Source: Gammaproteobacteria bacterium UBA7803
Lineage (GTDB): Bacteria; Pseudomonadota; Gammaproteobacteria; Pseudomonadales; Azotimanducaceae
Length of the DNA: 26,476 nt
NCBI GenBank assembly: GCA_002480525.1
Contig: DLCH01000001.1
Span: 1-26,476, forward strand
Direction: 5' to 3'
Each line of letters starts with the position of its first letter. Position 1 is the first letter of the stretch. The notes under the pieces were generated by a model. That model was not told the DNA's origin. It worked only from the letters and a program-made list of their open reading frames with translations, and made no database searches. Made by a program: the position numbers and the translations under genes. Positions 7,531-14,736 of this stretch are shown here, piece by piece.

Positions 7531-8016
7531 GTCGATGGGCGCGACCACCACGCCGTTGCGGTCGCAGTAGACGAACTGGTCGGGCACGAAGCGCAGCCCC
7601 GCGAAGTCCACCACCACGTCCCTCAGTCCCACCCCGCGCTTGATGCTGCGCAGCGGATGGCTGCCGACCGCCTGGACCCCGACGTCGATGCGGGCGAGCT
7701 CGTCGACGTCGCGCACGCAGCCGTACACCAGCAGACCGGCCCAGCCGTTCTCGCCGGCCAGCCGGGCCACGTTGTCGCCGACCAGCGCGCAGCGGGTCGA
7801 GCCGCCGCCGTCGACCACCAGCACGGCGCCCTCGCCCGGCTCGCGCACCCGCTCGGCCACCAGGGAGTTGTCCTCGAAGCACTTGATGGTGCGGATCGGG
7901 CCGCCGAAGGCCGGGCGGCCGCCGAAGCTGGAGAACAGCGGTTCCGCCACGCGCACGATGTCCGCGTGCTCGTCGCACAGGTCCGGCAGCACGAAGGCGG
8001 GCGCCGCGTCGCTCAT
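7519..8016 (-). CDS. rraA: RraA family protein (RNase E activity regulator / HMG aldolase fold)
   Basis: RraA binds RNase E and lowers mRNA decay in E. coli; many relatives are instead 4-hydroxy-4-methyl-2-oxoglutarate or oxaloacetate aldolases, so the precise role is open. It is 165 aa (E. coli 161). Conserved blocks are PDLCDEHAD at the start, FGGRPAFGGPIRTIKCFEDNSLV, the GDGGGSTRCA-like VDGGGSTRCALVGDN, and YGCVRDVDEL. The start ATG overlaps the thrH stop (ATGA), so the two are translationally coupled. Confidence 0.94.
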   Translation of the reverse strand: MSDAAPAFVLPDLCDEHADIVRVAEPLFSSFGGRPAFGGPIRTIKCFEDNSLVAERVREPGEGAVLVVDGGGSTRCALVGDNVARLAGENGWAGLLVYGCVRDVDELARIDVGVQAVGSHPLRSIKRGVGLRDVVVDFAGLRFVPDQFVYCDRNGVVVAPIDLLG

Positions 8017-8609
8017 GCCTGGGCCTCCAGCAGCGCCATCAGCGCCTGGTAGTCCGTGGCGTGGGGGTACTGGGGGTACTCCGCGCGCACGTTGTCTGGC
8101 GCGCAGAAGAAGAAGCCGGCGTCGGCCTCCTCCAGCATGGACACGTCGTTGTAGGAATCGCCGGCGGCAAGCACCCGGTAGTTCAGCGACTGGAAGGCCC
8201 GCACCGAATGGCGTTTCGGGTCCGGCTGGCGGATCCGGTAGTCGACGATACGGTCGTTCTCGACGACCAGCTTGTGGCACAGCAGCGTCGGCCAGCCCAG
8301 CTTGGCCATCAGCGGCATGGCGAACTGATAGAACGTGTCGGAGATGATGGCGACCTGGAAGCGCTGCCGCGCCCAGCCGAGGAACTCGGGCGCGCCGGGC
8401 AGCGGGTCCAGCCCGTCGATGACGCTCTGGATCAGCGACAGCGGCAGATCGTGCTCCGCGAGGACGCCCAGCCGCAGCCGCATCAGGTCGTCGTAGACCG
8501 GGATGTCCCGGGTGGTCTTGCGCAGCTCGTCGATGCCGGTGCGGTCGGCCACCGCCTGCCAGATTTCGGGGATGAGCACCCCTTCGAGGTCGAGACAGAG
8601 AACGTTCAA
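8013..8609 (-). CDS. thrH: Phosphoserine phosphatase / homoserine phosphotransferase ThrH
   Basis: HAD-superfamily enzyme that dephosphorylates phosphoserine and, in Pseudomonas aeruginosa, can transfer the phosphate to homoserine. Motif I is LDLEG (Asp7 nucleophile), motif II lies in VAIISDTFYQF, and motif III is GDSYNDVSMLEEA. It is 198 aa, with strong ThrH signatures at the N-terminus (CLDLEGVLIPEIW). Alignment to ThrH places the start at TTG 8607-8609, behind a GGGGGAAGC stretch; there is no in-frame ATG or GTG nearby. It overlaps rraA by 4 bases. Confidence 0.93.
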   Translation of the reverse strand: MNVLCLDLEGVLIPEIWQAVADRTGIDELRKTTRDIPVYDDLMRLRLGVLAEHDLPLSLIQSVIDGLDPLPGAPEFLGWARQRFQVAIISDTFYQFAMPLMAKLGWPTLLCHKLVVENDRIVDYRIRQPDPKRHSVRAFQSLNYRVLAAGDSYNDVSMLEEADAGFFFCAPDNVRAEYPQYPHATDYQALMALLEAQA

Positions 8610-8697
8610 GCTTCCCCCACTTGGTCGTGCATGGCGTGTGATCGGTCGGGTTTCAAGGTGGCCGGACGGAGCGCCGGGCGGCGTCCGCGCCGGCGGC

Positions 8698-9684
8698 TCA
8701 GCGCACCGGCAGCTCCAGGTCACGGAACAGGGCTTCCCGCTCCACCCGGGTGCTGCAGGCGACGGCCGCGTCCACCTGGTCTTTCGTCAGGTGCGGCGCG
8801 AACCGCTCGATGAAATCGTACATGTAGCGGCGCAGGAACGTCCCCTTGCGGAATCCGATGTGGGTGATGCTGGGCTCGAACAGGTGCGAGGCGTCCAGCG
8901 GCACCAGATCCGCGTCGTGGGCCGCGTCGAGCGCCATCCTGGCGATGATGCCGACCCCGAGCCCGAGCCGGACGTAGGTCTTGATCACGTCCGTGTCCGT
9001 GGCGGTGAACACCACGTTGGGCGACAGGCCCGCCTGCGAGAACGCGGCGTCCAGCCGCGAGCGGCCGGTGAAGCCGAACACGTAGGTGACGATGGGCTCC
9101 CGGGCGACGTCCTCCAGGGTGAGCGGGCCGTTGCGCCGCACCTGATCCGCCAGCCGGTGGCCCTCGGGAACCACCACGCAGCGGTTCCAGGCGTAGCAGG
9201 GCATCATCACCAGGTCCTGGAAGTGCTCCATGCCTTCGGTGGCGATGGCGAAATCCACGCTGCCCGCGGCCGCCAGCTCGGCGATCTGGGTGGGCGTGCC
9301 CTGGTTCATGTGCAGGGTGACGTCCGGGTAGCGCCCCCGGAAGTCGTCGATGACCCCGGGCAGCGCGTAGCGGGCCTGGGTGTGGGTGGTCGCGATGGAC
9401 AGGCTGCCCTGCTTCTCGTCGCTGAACTCCTGGGCCACCTGCTTGATGGCGTCCACTTCCCGCAGGATCTGCCCCGCCATGGCGATGATGGTCTCGCCGA
9501 CGGTGGTGACGTGGGTGAGGTGCTTGCCGCTGCGCGCGAAGATCTCCACGCCCAGTTCGTCCTCGAGCAGGCGGATCTGCTTGCTGATGCCGGGCTGGGA
9601 GGTGAACAGGCTCTGGGCCGTCGCCGACACGTTCAGGTCGTGGTGGGCCACCTCCCAGATGTAGCGGAGCTGCTGCAGCTTCAT
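8698..9684 (-). CDS. cysB: LysR-type regulator CysB
   Basis: Master activator of sulfate assimilation and cysteine synthesis; it responds to N-acetylserine or O-acetylserine. It is 328 aa (E. coli 324). The N-terminal winged helix-turn-helix (MKLQQLRYIWEV, ATAQSLFTSQPGISKQIRLLEDELG) is near-identical to CysB, and the co-inducer domain follows (TTHTQARYALPGVI, NQGTPTQIAELAA). The ORF is open upstream, but homology begins at ATG 9682-9684. A likely target, sulfite reductase, is 11 kb away in this window. Confidence 0.96.
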   Translation of the reverse strand: MKLQQLRYIWEVAHHDLNVSATAQSLFTSQPGISKQIRLLEDELGVEIFARSGKHLTHVTTVGETIIAMAGQILREVDAIKQVAQEFSDEKQGSLSIATTHTQARYALPGVIDDFRGRYPDVTLHMNQGTPTQIAELAAAGSVDFAIATEGMEHFQDLVMMPCYAWNRCVVVPEGHRLADQVRRNGPLTLEDVAREPIVTYVFGFTGRSRLDAAFSQAGLSPNVVFTATDTDVIKTYVRLGLGVGIIARMALDAAHDADLVPLDASHLFEPSITHIGFRKGTFLRRYMYDFIERFAPHLTKDQVDAAVACSTRVEREALFRDLELPVR

Positions 9685-9723
9685 GACCCCGTCCGGAATG
9701 TTCGGGTTATAAGAACGTCCGCG

Positions 9724-9729
9724 AGTATA
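9724..9729 (-). promoter_or_regulatory. -10 element of cysB
   Basis: TATACT on the minus strand in the gap between cysB and the 5'-nucleotidase gene, about 40 bases before the cysB ATG. The flanking GCGAGTATA on the plus strand is the same as at the icd promoter. No strong -35 is visible. Confidence 0.4.
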
Positions 9730-9755
9730 ACGGAGAAGCGGCGCCGGGTGGGCGT

Positions 9756-10667
9756 TCAACCAGACCGTTTCGGGGCGTTGGCGATGCCGTGGGGCACGTG
9801 GCCGGCGGTCACGTGCAGCCGCGCCCGGTCGCAGTGCTGGCTCTGGTCGTCGAAGAACACGTCGGCGCCGAAGGCGCGCAGGAACTCGGTCTTGTCCATG
9901 CCGCCGAGGAACAGCGACTCGTCCAGCCGCACGTCCCAGGCCCGCAGGGTGCGGATGACCCGTTCGTGGGCCGGCGCGCCCCGGGCGGTGACCAGGGCGG
10001 TGCGGATCGGGCAGTGCTGGCCGGCGAACTCCCGCTGGAGATCGTGCAGCGCCGCGAGGAAGTTGCGGAACGGCCCGCCGCCCAGGGGCCGCGACGCGGA
10101 GGCTGCCTCCATCTGGCTGAAGGCGTCCAGACCCTTTTCCTGGAAGATCTGCTCGGCCTCGTCGGAGAACACCACCGAGTCGCCGTCGAAGGCCAGCCGC
10201 AGGTCGTCACCGGCGCCCCGCGGTCCCGCGCTCCGGCCGAGCAGGGTCGCGGCGGCGACGCCGTGCTCGAGGGCATGGGCGACGTCGTCGGGCTGGGTCG
10301 ACAGGAACAGGCTGCAGCGGAACGCCTGGACGTACCGGTAAGGCGACTCGCCGCCGCAGAAGGCGGCCCGGGTGATGGCCAGATCGTAGGCCTTGATGGA
10401 ATTGAAGATGCGCAGGCCGGTGTCGGCGCTGTTGCGCGACAGGAGAATCACCTCGACTCGAGGTTTGTCGAGCAGGTTGTTGATATTCAGAAGCTTTTTG
10501 ACGAAGTGAAAGGCTTCGCCCGGCTCCAGGACGTCGTCTTCGTGATCGATCTGGTACTGCCGGTACGCCTCCAGCCCGTCGTTCTCGTAGACGCTGTTGC
10601 TGTCGGCCAGGTCGAACAGCGCCCGGGAGCTGATGGCGACGGTGAGCGGCGGCGCATCGGTCTTCAC
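9756..10667 (-). CDS. Cytosolic 5'-nucleotidase (NT5C1-like family)
   Basis: Predicted to remove the phosphate from nucleoside 5'-monophosphates. It is 303 aa. It matches the bacterial relatives of cytosolic 5'-nucleotidase 1: LTVAISSRALFDLADS at the N-terminus, PRVEVILLSRNSADTGLRIFNSI, VAFDGDSV-like LRLAFDGDSVVFSDEAE (the HAD-type Asp-x-Asp region), TALVTARGAPAHERVIRTL, and FLGGMDKTEFLRAFGADVFFDDQ at the end. The start is GTG 10665-10667, 10 bases after the stop of the YdcH-like gene, so the two form an operon. Confidence 0.85.
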   Translation of the reverse strand: MKTDAPPLTVAISSRALFDLADSNSVYENDGLEAYRQYQIDHEDDVLEPGEAFHFVKKLLNINNLLDKPRVEVILLSRNSADTGLRIFNSIKAYDLAITRAAFCGGESPYRYVQAFRCSLFLSTQPDDVAHALEHGVAAATLLGRSAGPRGAGDDLRLAFDGDSVVFSDEAEQIFQEKGLDAFSQMEAASASRPLGGGPFRNFLAALHDLQREFAGQHCPIRTALVTARGAPAHERVIRTLRAWDVRLDESLFLGGMDKTEFLRAFGADVFFDDQSQHCDRARLHVTAGHVPHGIANAPKRSG

Positions 10668-10677
10668 GGCTCGGCCC

Positions 10678-10875
10678 TCAGGCGTCCAGATCCGGAATCA
10701 GCTCGCTCTCCAGCCGGGCGATGGTGTCCTTGAGCTTGAGCTTGCGTTTCTTCAGACGTTGAATCCGCATGGTGTCGCTGTGGCGGGTCTCGATCAGGTG
10801 CCGGATGACCTCGTCGAGATCCCGGTGCTCGGTACGCAGCTCGTCCAGCCATCGTTCGATCTCGTCCCGATCCAT
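10678..10875 (-). CDS. YdcH/DUF465 family small protein
   Basis: A 65-aa, highly charged, helical hairpin-like protein of the DUF465 (YdcH) family; function unknown. The family block is DLDEVIRHLIETRHSDTMRIQRLKKRKLKLKD, where the Lys/Arg-Leu-rich second helix is typical. The ATG at 10873-10875 has GGGAG upstream at a good distance; a longer reading frame is open upstream but has no homology. It is first in a two-gene operon with the 5'-nucleotidase. Confidence 0.85.
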   Translation of the reverse strand: MDRDEIERWLDELRTEHRDLDEVIRHLIETRHSDTMRIQRLKKRKLKLKDTIARLESELIPDLDA

Positions 10876-10955
10876 TCGACTCCCGTCATCCACTGGCGGC
10901 GCACGGGACAGCCCGGCATGCGCATCGTTCAACCCGTGGCATGATACGCCAGCCC

Positions 10956-11450
10956 ATGCTCATCGTCATTGCAGCCCTGCTCACCGCCATCGCCTTCGCC
11001 GTGCTCGTCCGGCTGCTGTGGCTGTCCGCGCGGCCGGCCCGGTCCACCACGCTGGTCACCCTGGCCGCCGTGGTGCTGGTGGCCGGGCTGGCGGTGCTCG
11101 CCCTCACCGGCCGGCTGCACTGGCTGGCCGCCCTGGCCGCCGCCATCGCGCCGTTTCTGCGCCGGGCGATGGGCCTGGTGCGGTTTCTGCCCTGGGTCGG
11201 CACCCTGTTGCGGCGCTGGCGCGCCGGCAGAGGCGCGGGGGCTTCGGGCAGCACCGCCGGCCGGGCCGGCGCCGTCATGAGCCGGTCCGAGGCGCTGGAT
11301 GTGCTCGGTCTCGAGGGCCGGCCCGGGCGGGACGAGATCATCGCCGCCCACCGGCGCCTGATGCAGCGCGTCCATCCGGACCGCGGCGGCTCTAAGTTCC
11401 TCGCCCAGCAGCTCAACGAAGCCAAGGCCCGGCTGCTCGACGAGTTGTGA
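10956..11450 (+). CDS. Membrane-anchored J-domain protein
   Basis: The N-terminus has two hydrophobic segments (about residues 1-22 and 32-58), then a short basic Arg/Gly linker. A C-terminal J domain starts at MSRSEALDVLGLEG, with the hallmark HPDRGG tripeptide region (QRVHPDRGG) that stimulates DnaK ATPase. The J domain at the extreme C-terminus, after a membrane anchor, is the layout of Tim14/Pam18-like and DjlC-like proteins. The start is either ATG 10956 (MLIVIAALL, 164 aa, preferred) or ATG 10941 (169 aa); neither has a Shine-Dalgarno sequence. An extended -10 (TGGCATGAT, 10937-10945) overlaps the upstream ATG, which favours 10956. It is divergent from the YdcH-like gene. Confidence 0.85.
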   Translation: MLIVIAALLTAIAFAVLVRLLWLSARPARSTTLVTLAAVVLVAGLAVLALTGRLHWLAALAAAIAPFLRRAMGLVRFLPWVGTLLRRWRAGRGAGASGSTAGRAGAVMSRSEALDVLGLEGRPGRDEIIAAHRRLMQRVHPDRGGSKFLAQQLNEAKARLLDEL

Positions 11451-11528
11451 CGCCGCGCCGGGGCGGGAAGTTCACCCGTCGAAGTGCGGCTGAGAGATCG
11501 GTCACAGCCAGCCCCCCGCCCGGCGCGT

Positions 11529-11534
11529 TAGCAT
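11529..11534 (+). promoter_or_regulatory. -10-like element of the PilZ gene
   Basis: TAGCAT (4 of 6 to consensus) ends 7 bases before the PilZ ATG at 11542, with no Shine-Dalgarno sequence between them. This is again compatible with a leaderless message. No clear -35 is visible. Confidence 0.3.
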
Positions 11535-11541
11535 CGCGCCC

Positions 11542-11922
11542 ATGTCCTCCCACCGAACCATCGACGACCGCAGGCGCGACGAACGCCTCGACGGCGCCCA
11601 CATCGCGGTGGCCCTGCGCCCGCGCGGCCGGCTGGGCGCCATCGCCGCCGAGGCGGTGGACTTCACCCGGCACGGCATCGCCGTGCACACCGACCAGCCG
11701 CTGGCCAAGGACCGCACGGTCTACCTGAGCCTGTGCTGCGGGGACGTTCGGGTCGATCATCTGGTGGGGGTGGTGCACAACTGCGTGCGCCGGGACGGCC
11801 GATACCGCAGCGGCATCCGCTTCCGGGTGTCTTCGGACCTGCAGCGGGACCGGGTGCAGGTGGAGGCCCTGCTCGCCTGCCTGGAGGCGTCGCTCAGCTC
11901 CGATACGGCGACATCGGCCTGA
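11542..11922 (+). CDS. PilZ domain protein (c-di-GMP receptor candidate)
   Basis: A 126-aa single-domain PilZ protein. The two c-di-GMP contacts are present: RxxxR at the N-terminus (RRDER, residues 11-15) and the D/N-x-S/T-x-x-G motif as DFTRHG near residue 40. The strand GIRFRVSSDLQRDRVQVEALL closes the barrel. Such proteins pass the second-messenger level to motility, exopolysaccharide or secretion machinery; the partner is not shown by the neighbours. There is no ribosome site before the ATG. It is convergent with the TerB-like gene. Confidence 0.85.
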   Translation: MSSHRTIDDRRRDERLDGAHIAVALRPRGRLGAIAAEAVDFTRHGIAVHTDQPLAKDRTVYLSLCCGDVRVDHLVGVVHNCVRRDGRYRSGIRFRVSSDLQRDRVQVEALLACLEASLSSDTATSA

Positions 11923-11936
11923 CCGTCAACTGACGG
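11923..11936. terminator. Short palindrome between convergent genes (weak terminator candidate)
   Basis: CCGTCA-AC-TGACGG is a perfect 6-bp inverted repeat lying exactly between the stop of the PilZ gene and the stop of the TerB-like gene. There is no T tract on either side, so function as a terminator is uncertain. Confidence 0.25.
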
Positions 11937-11945
11937 CCCGCCGGC

Positions 11946-12341
11946 TCAGGAGGACATCAGGCTCCTGGCTTCGTCCTCGAGGGCCAGCAGCCGCCGGACC
12001 CAGTTGTCCAGCAGCATGAACTCGTCGTCGCTCACCTCGAAGGTGCGGCTGATCTCCTTGAGCAGGCACTCCTCCTCGATCTCGAAGGCGCCGTCCGCGT
12101 AGCTGAGCCGGATCAGGTTCAGCAGCGCGATCACCCGCGACTTGCGGGAGCCGAAGATCCGTTCGATGCCGTCGAGCTCCAGGTAGTCCGCCTCCACGGA
12201 CGGATGCAGCTCCATCTCGCGTTTGAACTGGTCGAGCATGCCCTCCTCGTTGGGATCGAGCAGCCCGTCCGAAACCACGACGTTGTGGGCCAGGCCGAGC
12301 AGCGCCTTGCGCTGCTCAGGCAGTAAGGCGGACAACCACAC
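11946..12341 (-). CDS. TerB-like (tellurite-resistance/DjlA N-terminal type) helical protein
   Basis: A 131-aa all-helical protein with two TerB-type acidic helices: VVSDGLLDPNEEGML near residue 25 and LSYADGAFEIEEECLLKEI near residue 85, the D-G-x(4)-E-E pattern shared by TerB and DjlA N-terminal domains. The function is unknown; the name does not imply tellurite resistance. The start is GTG 12339-12341 with only a weak ribosome site. It lies 15 bases after a 36-aa membrane protein gene and is probably the last gene of a rimO operon. Confidence 0.75.
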   Translation of the reverse strand: MWLSALLPEQRKALLGLAHNVVVSDGLLDPNEEGMLDQFKREMELHPSVEADYLELDGIERIFGSRKSRVIALLNLIRLSYADGAFEIEEECLLKEISRTFEVSDDEFMLLDNWVRRLLALEDEARSLMSS

Positions 12342-12356
12342 GGGGCGCGGCCGGCC

Positions 12357-12467
12357 TTACTGGAAGAACAGGCTGGCGAGCATGATCACCACGCTGAACC
12401 AGCCCCAGAGGATGAACAGCTTCATCGCCCAGCTCTGGTCGAAAAAATCCTCGATCAGGTACCACAT
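12357..12467 (-). CDS. 36-aa single-span membrane protein
   Basis: A short unrecognised gene. The product starts MWYLIEDFFDQSWAMK and continues with a hydrophobic helix (LFILWGWFSVVIMLASLFF) ending in Gln. The acidic head and long Trp/Phe-rich span suggest one inner-membrane helix. GAGGA stands about 8 bases before the ATG, and codon use matches its neighbours. It lies between rimO (87 bases upstream) and the TerB-like gene (15 bases downstream), all on the same strand. It is below the usual gene-finder length limit, so it is easily missed. Confidence 0.65.
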   Translation of the reverse strand: MWYLIEDFFDQSWAMKLFILWGWFSVVIMLASLFFQ

Positions 12468-12554
12468 CACGTCGTCCTCAGTGCATTGCTTCGCCGCCCG
12501 GTTCCGGCCGGGCGCCCGCGCCGGCGCCGCGCCAGCCGGGGGGCCGGCAGGATT

Positions 12555-13898
12555 CTAAAGCAAATCGACTCGAGTCCCCAGATACTCGGCCGTCAGATCG
12601 TGGGCGTCGCTGCCGGTGATGCGAACCCACGCACGATCGCCCGGCGCGAGGCCGTCCGCGCCGTCCACCTGCACGATGCCGTCGATCTCCGGCGCATCGC
12701 CCCGGGTCCGGGCGATCACGCCGTCCGACCCGGCCTCGTCGACCAGCACCTCGAGCCGCTGACCCACCCGGCGGGCCAGCTTCGCCTCGCTGATCCCGGC
12801 CTGCAGCTCCATGAGCTGCTCCTGGCGGTCCAGCATGACGCCGGGCTCGACCTGATCCGGCAGCGCCTGGGCGCGGGCGCCGTCCACGTTGGAGTAGGTG
12901 AAGCAGCCCACCCGATCCAGCTCGGCTTCCTCGAGAAAATCCAGCAGGCGTCCGAAGGCCGCGTCGGTCTCGCCGGGAAAGCCGACGATGAAGGTGCTGC
13001 GAACGGTGATGTCGGGGCAGATCTCCCGCCAGCGGCGCAGCCGCTCCAGCGTGTTCTCCACCGCCGCCGGACGGCGCATGGCCTTGAGGATCTGCGGGTC
13101 CGCGTGCTGCAGCGGCACGTCCAGGTACGGCAGCAGCAGACCGTCCGCCATCAGCGGCACCAGGCGGTCCACATGGGGATACGGGTAGACGTAGTGGAGC
13201 CGCACCCAGGGAATGATCGTGCCGAGCTCGCGGCACAGGGTCTCCAGGTCCGTGCGCAGCGTGCGGCCGCCGTGGGTGGCCGAGCGGTAGCGCAGGTCGA
13301 CGCCGTAGGCGCTGGTGTCCTGGGCGATCACCATCACCTCCTGGACGCCGCTGTCCGCCAGCCGCTGGGCCTCGGCGAGCACGTCGTCGATCAGCCGCGA
13401 GCGCAGCTTGCCCCGCATGCTCGGGATGATGCAGAACGAGCAGGTGTGGTTGCAGCCTTCCGAGATCTTGAGATACGCATAGTGCGGCGGCGTCAGCTTG
13501 ATGCCCGCCGGCCCCATCAGCGCCTCGAGGTCCACCGCGGGCGTGCCGGCGAGCGGCGCGTGGGCATGCACCGCCGCGACCACGGCGTCGGTGGCCTGGG
13601 GCCCCGACACGTCGAGCAGGGTCGGGAAGCGCGTGCGCAGCCGCTCGGCCTGGGCGCCCAGGCAGCCGGTGACGATCACCCGGCCGTTGCTGCCGAGGGC
13701 CTGCTCGATGGTGTCGAGGGACTCCTCGACGGCCGCGTCGATGAAGCCGCAGGTGTTGACGACCACCACGTCGGCGTCCTCGTAGGCGTCCACGGTGCGG
13801 TACCCGTCGGCGGTGAGACGGGTGAGAATCTGCTCCGAATCCACCAGGGCCTTGGGGCAGCCGAGGCTGACGAATCCGACTTTGCCGGCCTTGTTCAT
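12555..13898 (-). CDS. rimO: Ribosomal protein S12 methylthiotransferase RimO
   Basis: Radical-SAM enzyme that adds a methylthio group to an aspartate of ribosomal protein S12. It is 447 aa (E. coli 441). The N-terminal domain (UPF0004) has the three cluster cysteines in SLGCPKALVDSE, VVVNTCGFID and VTGCLGAQ. The radical-SAM CxxxCxxC is C149/C153/C156 in EGCNHTCSFC. A TRAM domain closes the protein. It starts at MNKAGKVGFVSLG (ATG 13896-13898); the ribosome site is weak. A duplicated -10 region lies upstream. Confidence 0.97.
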   Translation of the reverse strand: MNKAGKVGFVSLGCPKALVDSEQILTRLTADGYRTVDAYEDADVVVVNTCGFIDAAVEESLDTIEQALGSNGRVIVTGCLGAQAERLRTRFPTLLDVSGPQATDAVVAAVHAHAPLAGTPAVDLEALMGPAGIKLTPPHYAYLKISEGCNHTCSFCIIPSMRGKLRSRLIDDVLAEAQRLADSGVQEVMVIAQDTSAYGVDLRYRSATHGGRTLRTDLETLCRELGTIIPWVRLHYVYPYPHVDRLVPLMADGLLLPYLDVPLQHADPQILKAMRRPAAVENTLERLRRWREICPDITVRSTFIVGFPGETDAAFGRLLDFLEEAELDRVGCFTYSNVDGARAQALPDQVEPGVMLDRQEQLMELQAGISEAKLARRVGQRLEVLVDEAGSDGVIARTRGDAPEIDGIVQVDGADGLAPGDRAWVRITGSDAHDLTAEYLGTRVDLL

Positions 13899-13920
13899 GA
13901 CATCATCGTTGCGACGCTGA

Positions 13921-13960
13921 CTGGAGGCCGCGCATTCTACCTGGAGGCCGCGCATTCTAC
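13921..13960 (-). repeat. Perfect 20-bp tandem duplication carrying the -10 region of rimO
   Basis: Bases 13921-13940 and 13941-13960 are identical. On the minus strand each copy contains TAGAAT (13934-13939 and 13954-13959), a 5-of-6 match to -10, followed by GCGCGGCCTCCAG. The rimO ATG is 35 bases beyond the nearer -10. The duplication therefore provides two -10 boxes exactly 20 bp (about two helix turns) apart. Confidence 0.85.
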
Positions 13961-14003
13961 GCGCTCCCGCAGCCGATCCAATACACACCGCCACGGAGGT
14001 TGC

Positions 14004-14564
14004 ATGACCCGACCACCCGGCTCCGACCCGCCGGCGCCCTCGCCGGCCGCCGCCGGCGACTTCGACGCCTGGCTCGAAGCCTTCGGTCGGGCCCTCGACC
14101 GCGGCGAACCCATGGAGGTCCCCTGCGGCGACTGCAACGCCTGCTGCCGGTCCGGCCAGTTCGTCCACGTCGAGGCGGACGAAACCGACACCCTGGCGCG
14201 CATCCCCGAGGATCTGCTGTTCCCGGCGCCCGGCAGCCCCGGCGCCCGGGTGATGGGCTACGACGAGGCGGGACGCTGCCCGATGCTGAAGGCCGGCGCG
14301 TGCAGCATCTATGCGCACCGGCCGCGGGCCTGCCGGGTCTTCGACTGCCGGGTATTCGCCGCGGCCGGGCTGGATCCCGCGGACGAGGGCCGCCCCGCCA
14401 TCGCCGACCGCAGCCGGCGCTGGCGGTTCGACTACGCGGACGCCGCGAGCCGGGACCGCCACCGGGCCGTGATCCGCGCGGCGGCGCGCCGCCGGGGCGC
14501 GCCGGACGCACCGCCCCTGACCGCGACCGCCCTCGTCGCGCTGCGCGACGTCACCGGGCAGTGA
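14004..14564 (+). CDS. YkgJ-family cysteine-cluster protein
   Basis: A 186-aa protein of the zinc/iron-chelating YkgJ-type family, function unknown. The hallmark CxxCxxCC is in PCGDCNACCRSG near residue 45, followed by GRCPMLKAGACSIYAHRPRACRVFDCRVF, which adds four more cysteines. These eight cysteines probably hold a metal or Fe-S centre. The N-terminal ~18 residues are Pro/Ala-rich. The ATG at 14004 has GGAGG (13995-13999) in an ideal position. It is divergent from rimO. Confidence 0.87.
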   Translation: MTRPPGSDPPAPSPAAAGDFDAWLEAFGRALDRGEPMEVPCGDCNACCRSGQFVHVEADETDTLARIPEDLLFPAPGSPGARVMGYDEAGRCPMLKAGACSIYAHRPRACRVFDCRVFAAAGLDPADEGRPAIADRSRRWRFDYADAASRDRHRAVIRAAARRRGAPDAPPLTATALVALRDVTGQ

Positions 14565-14583
14565 CGGCCGCTCCGCGGGCCGC

Positions 14584-14601
14584 GGTGGGTCGAAACCCGC
14601 C
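14584..14601. terminator. GC-rich hairpin after the YkgJ-type gene (weak terminator candidate)
   Basis: A 7-bp stem, GGTGGGT with ACCCGCC, around a CGAA tetraloop, 19 bases after the stop codon. There is no T tract, so it may only protect the 3' end or be incidental. Confidence 0.25.
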
Positions 14602-14658
14602 CCGAGCCGGCGCCGCACCCGCCGACGCGTGGGCTGCGGCCGCCTCAGCATCCGTCCG

Positions 14659-14736
14659 CAGTTGCACCCGCAGTTGCACTCGCAGTTGCACCCGCAGTTG
14701 CACCCGCAGTTGCACCCGCAGTTGCACCCGCAGTTG
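14659..14736. repeat. 12-bp tandem repeat array, 6.5 copies, abutting the aroF leader promoter
   Basis: Six full units of cagttgcacccg (14659-14730; the second has one change, C to T) and a final half unit cagttg (14731-14736). The last TTG of the half unit is the first half of the promoter -35 (TTGATT, 14734-14739). Every unit contains TTGCAC, itself -35-like. Because 12 is a multiple of 3, all six frames stay open (for example CNCG repeats on the minus strand), but no gene uses them. The 94 bases between the YkgJ-type stop and the array show only a GC-rich hairpin. Confidence 0.95.

Noticed and set aside
14659..14736. CRISPR array
   Set aside because: Direct 12-bp head-to-tail repeats with no spacers and no cas genes.
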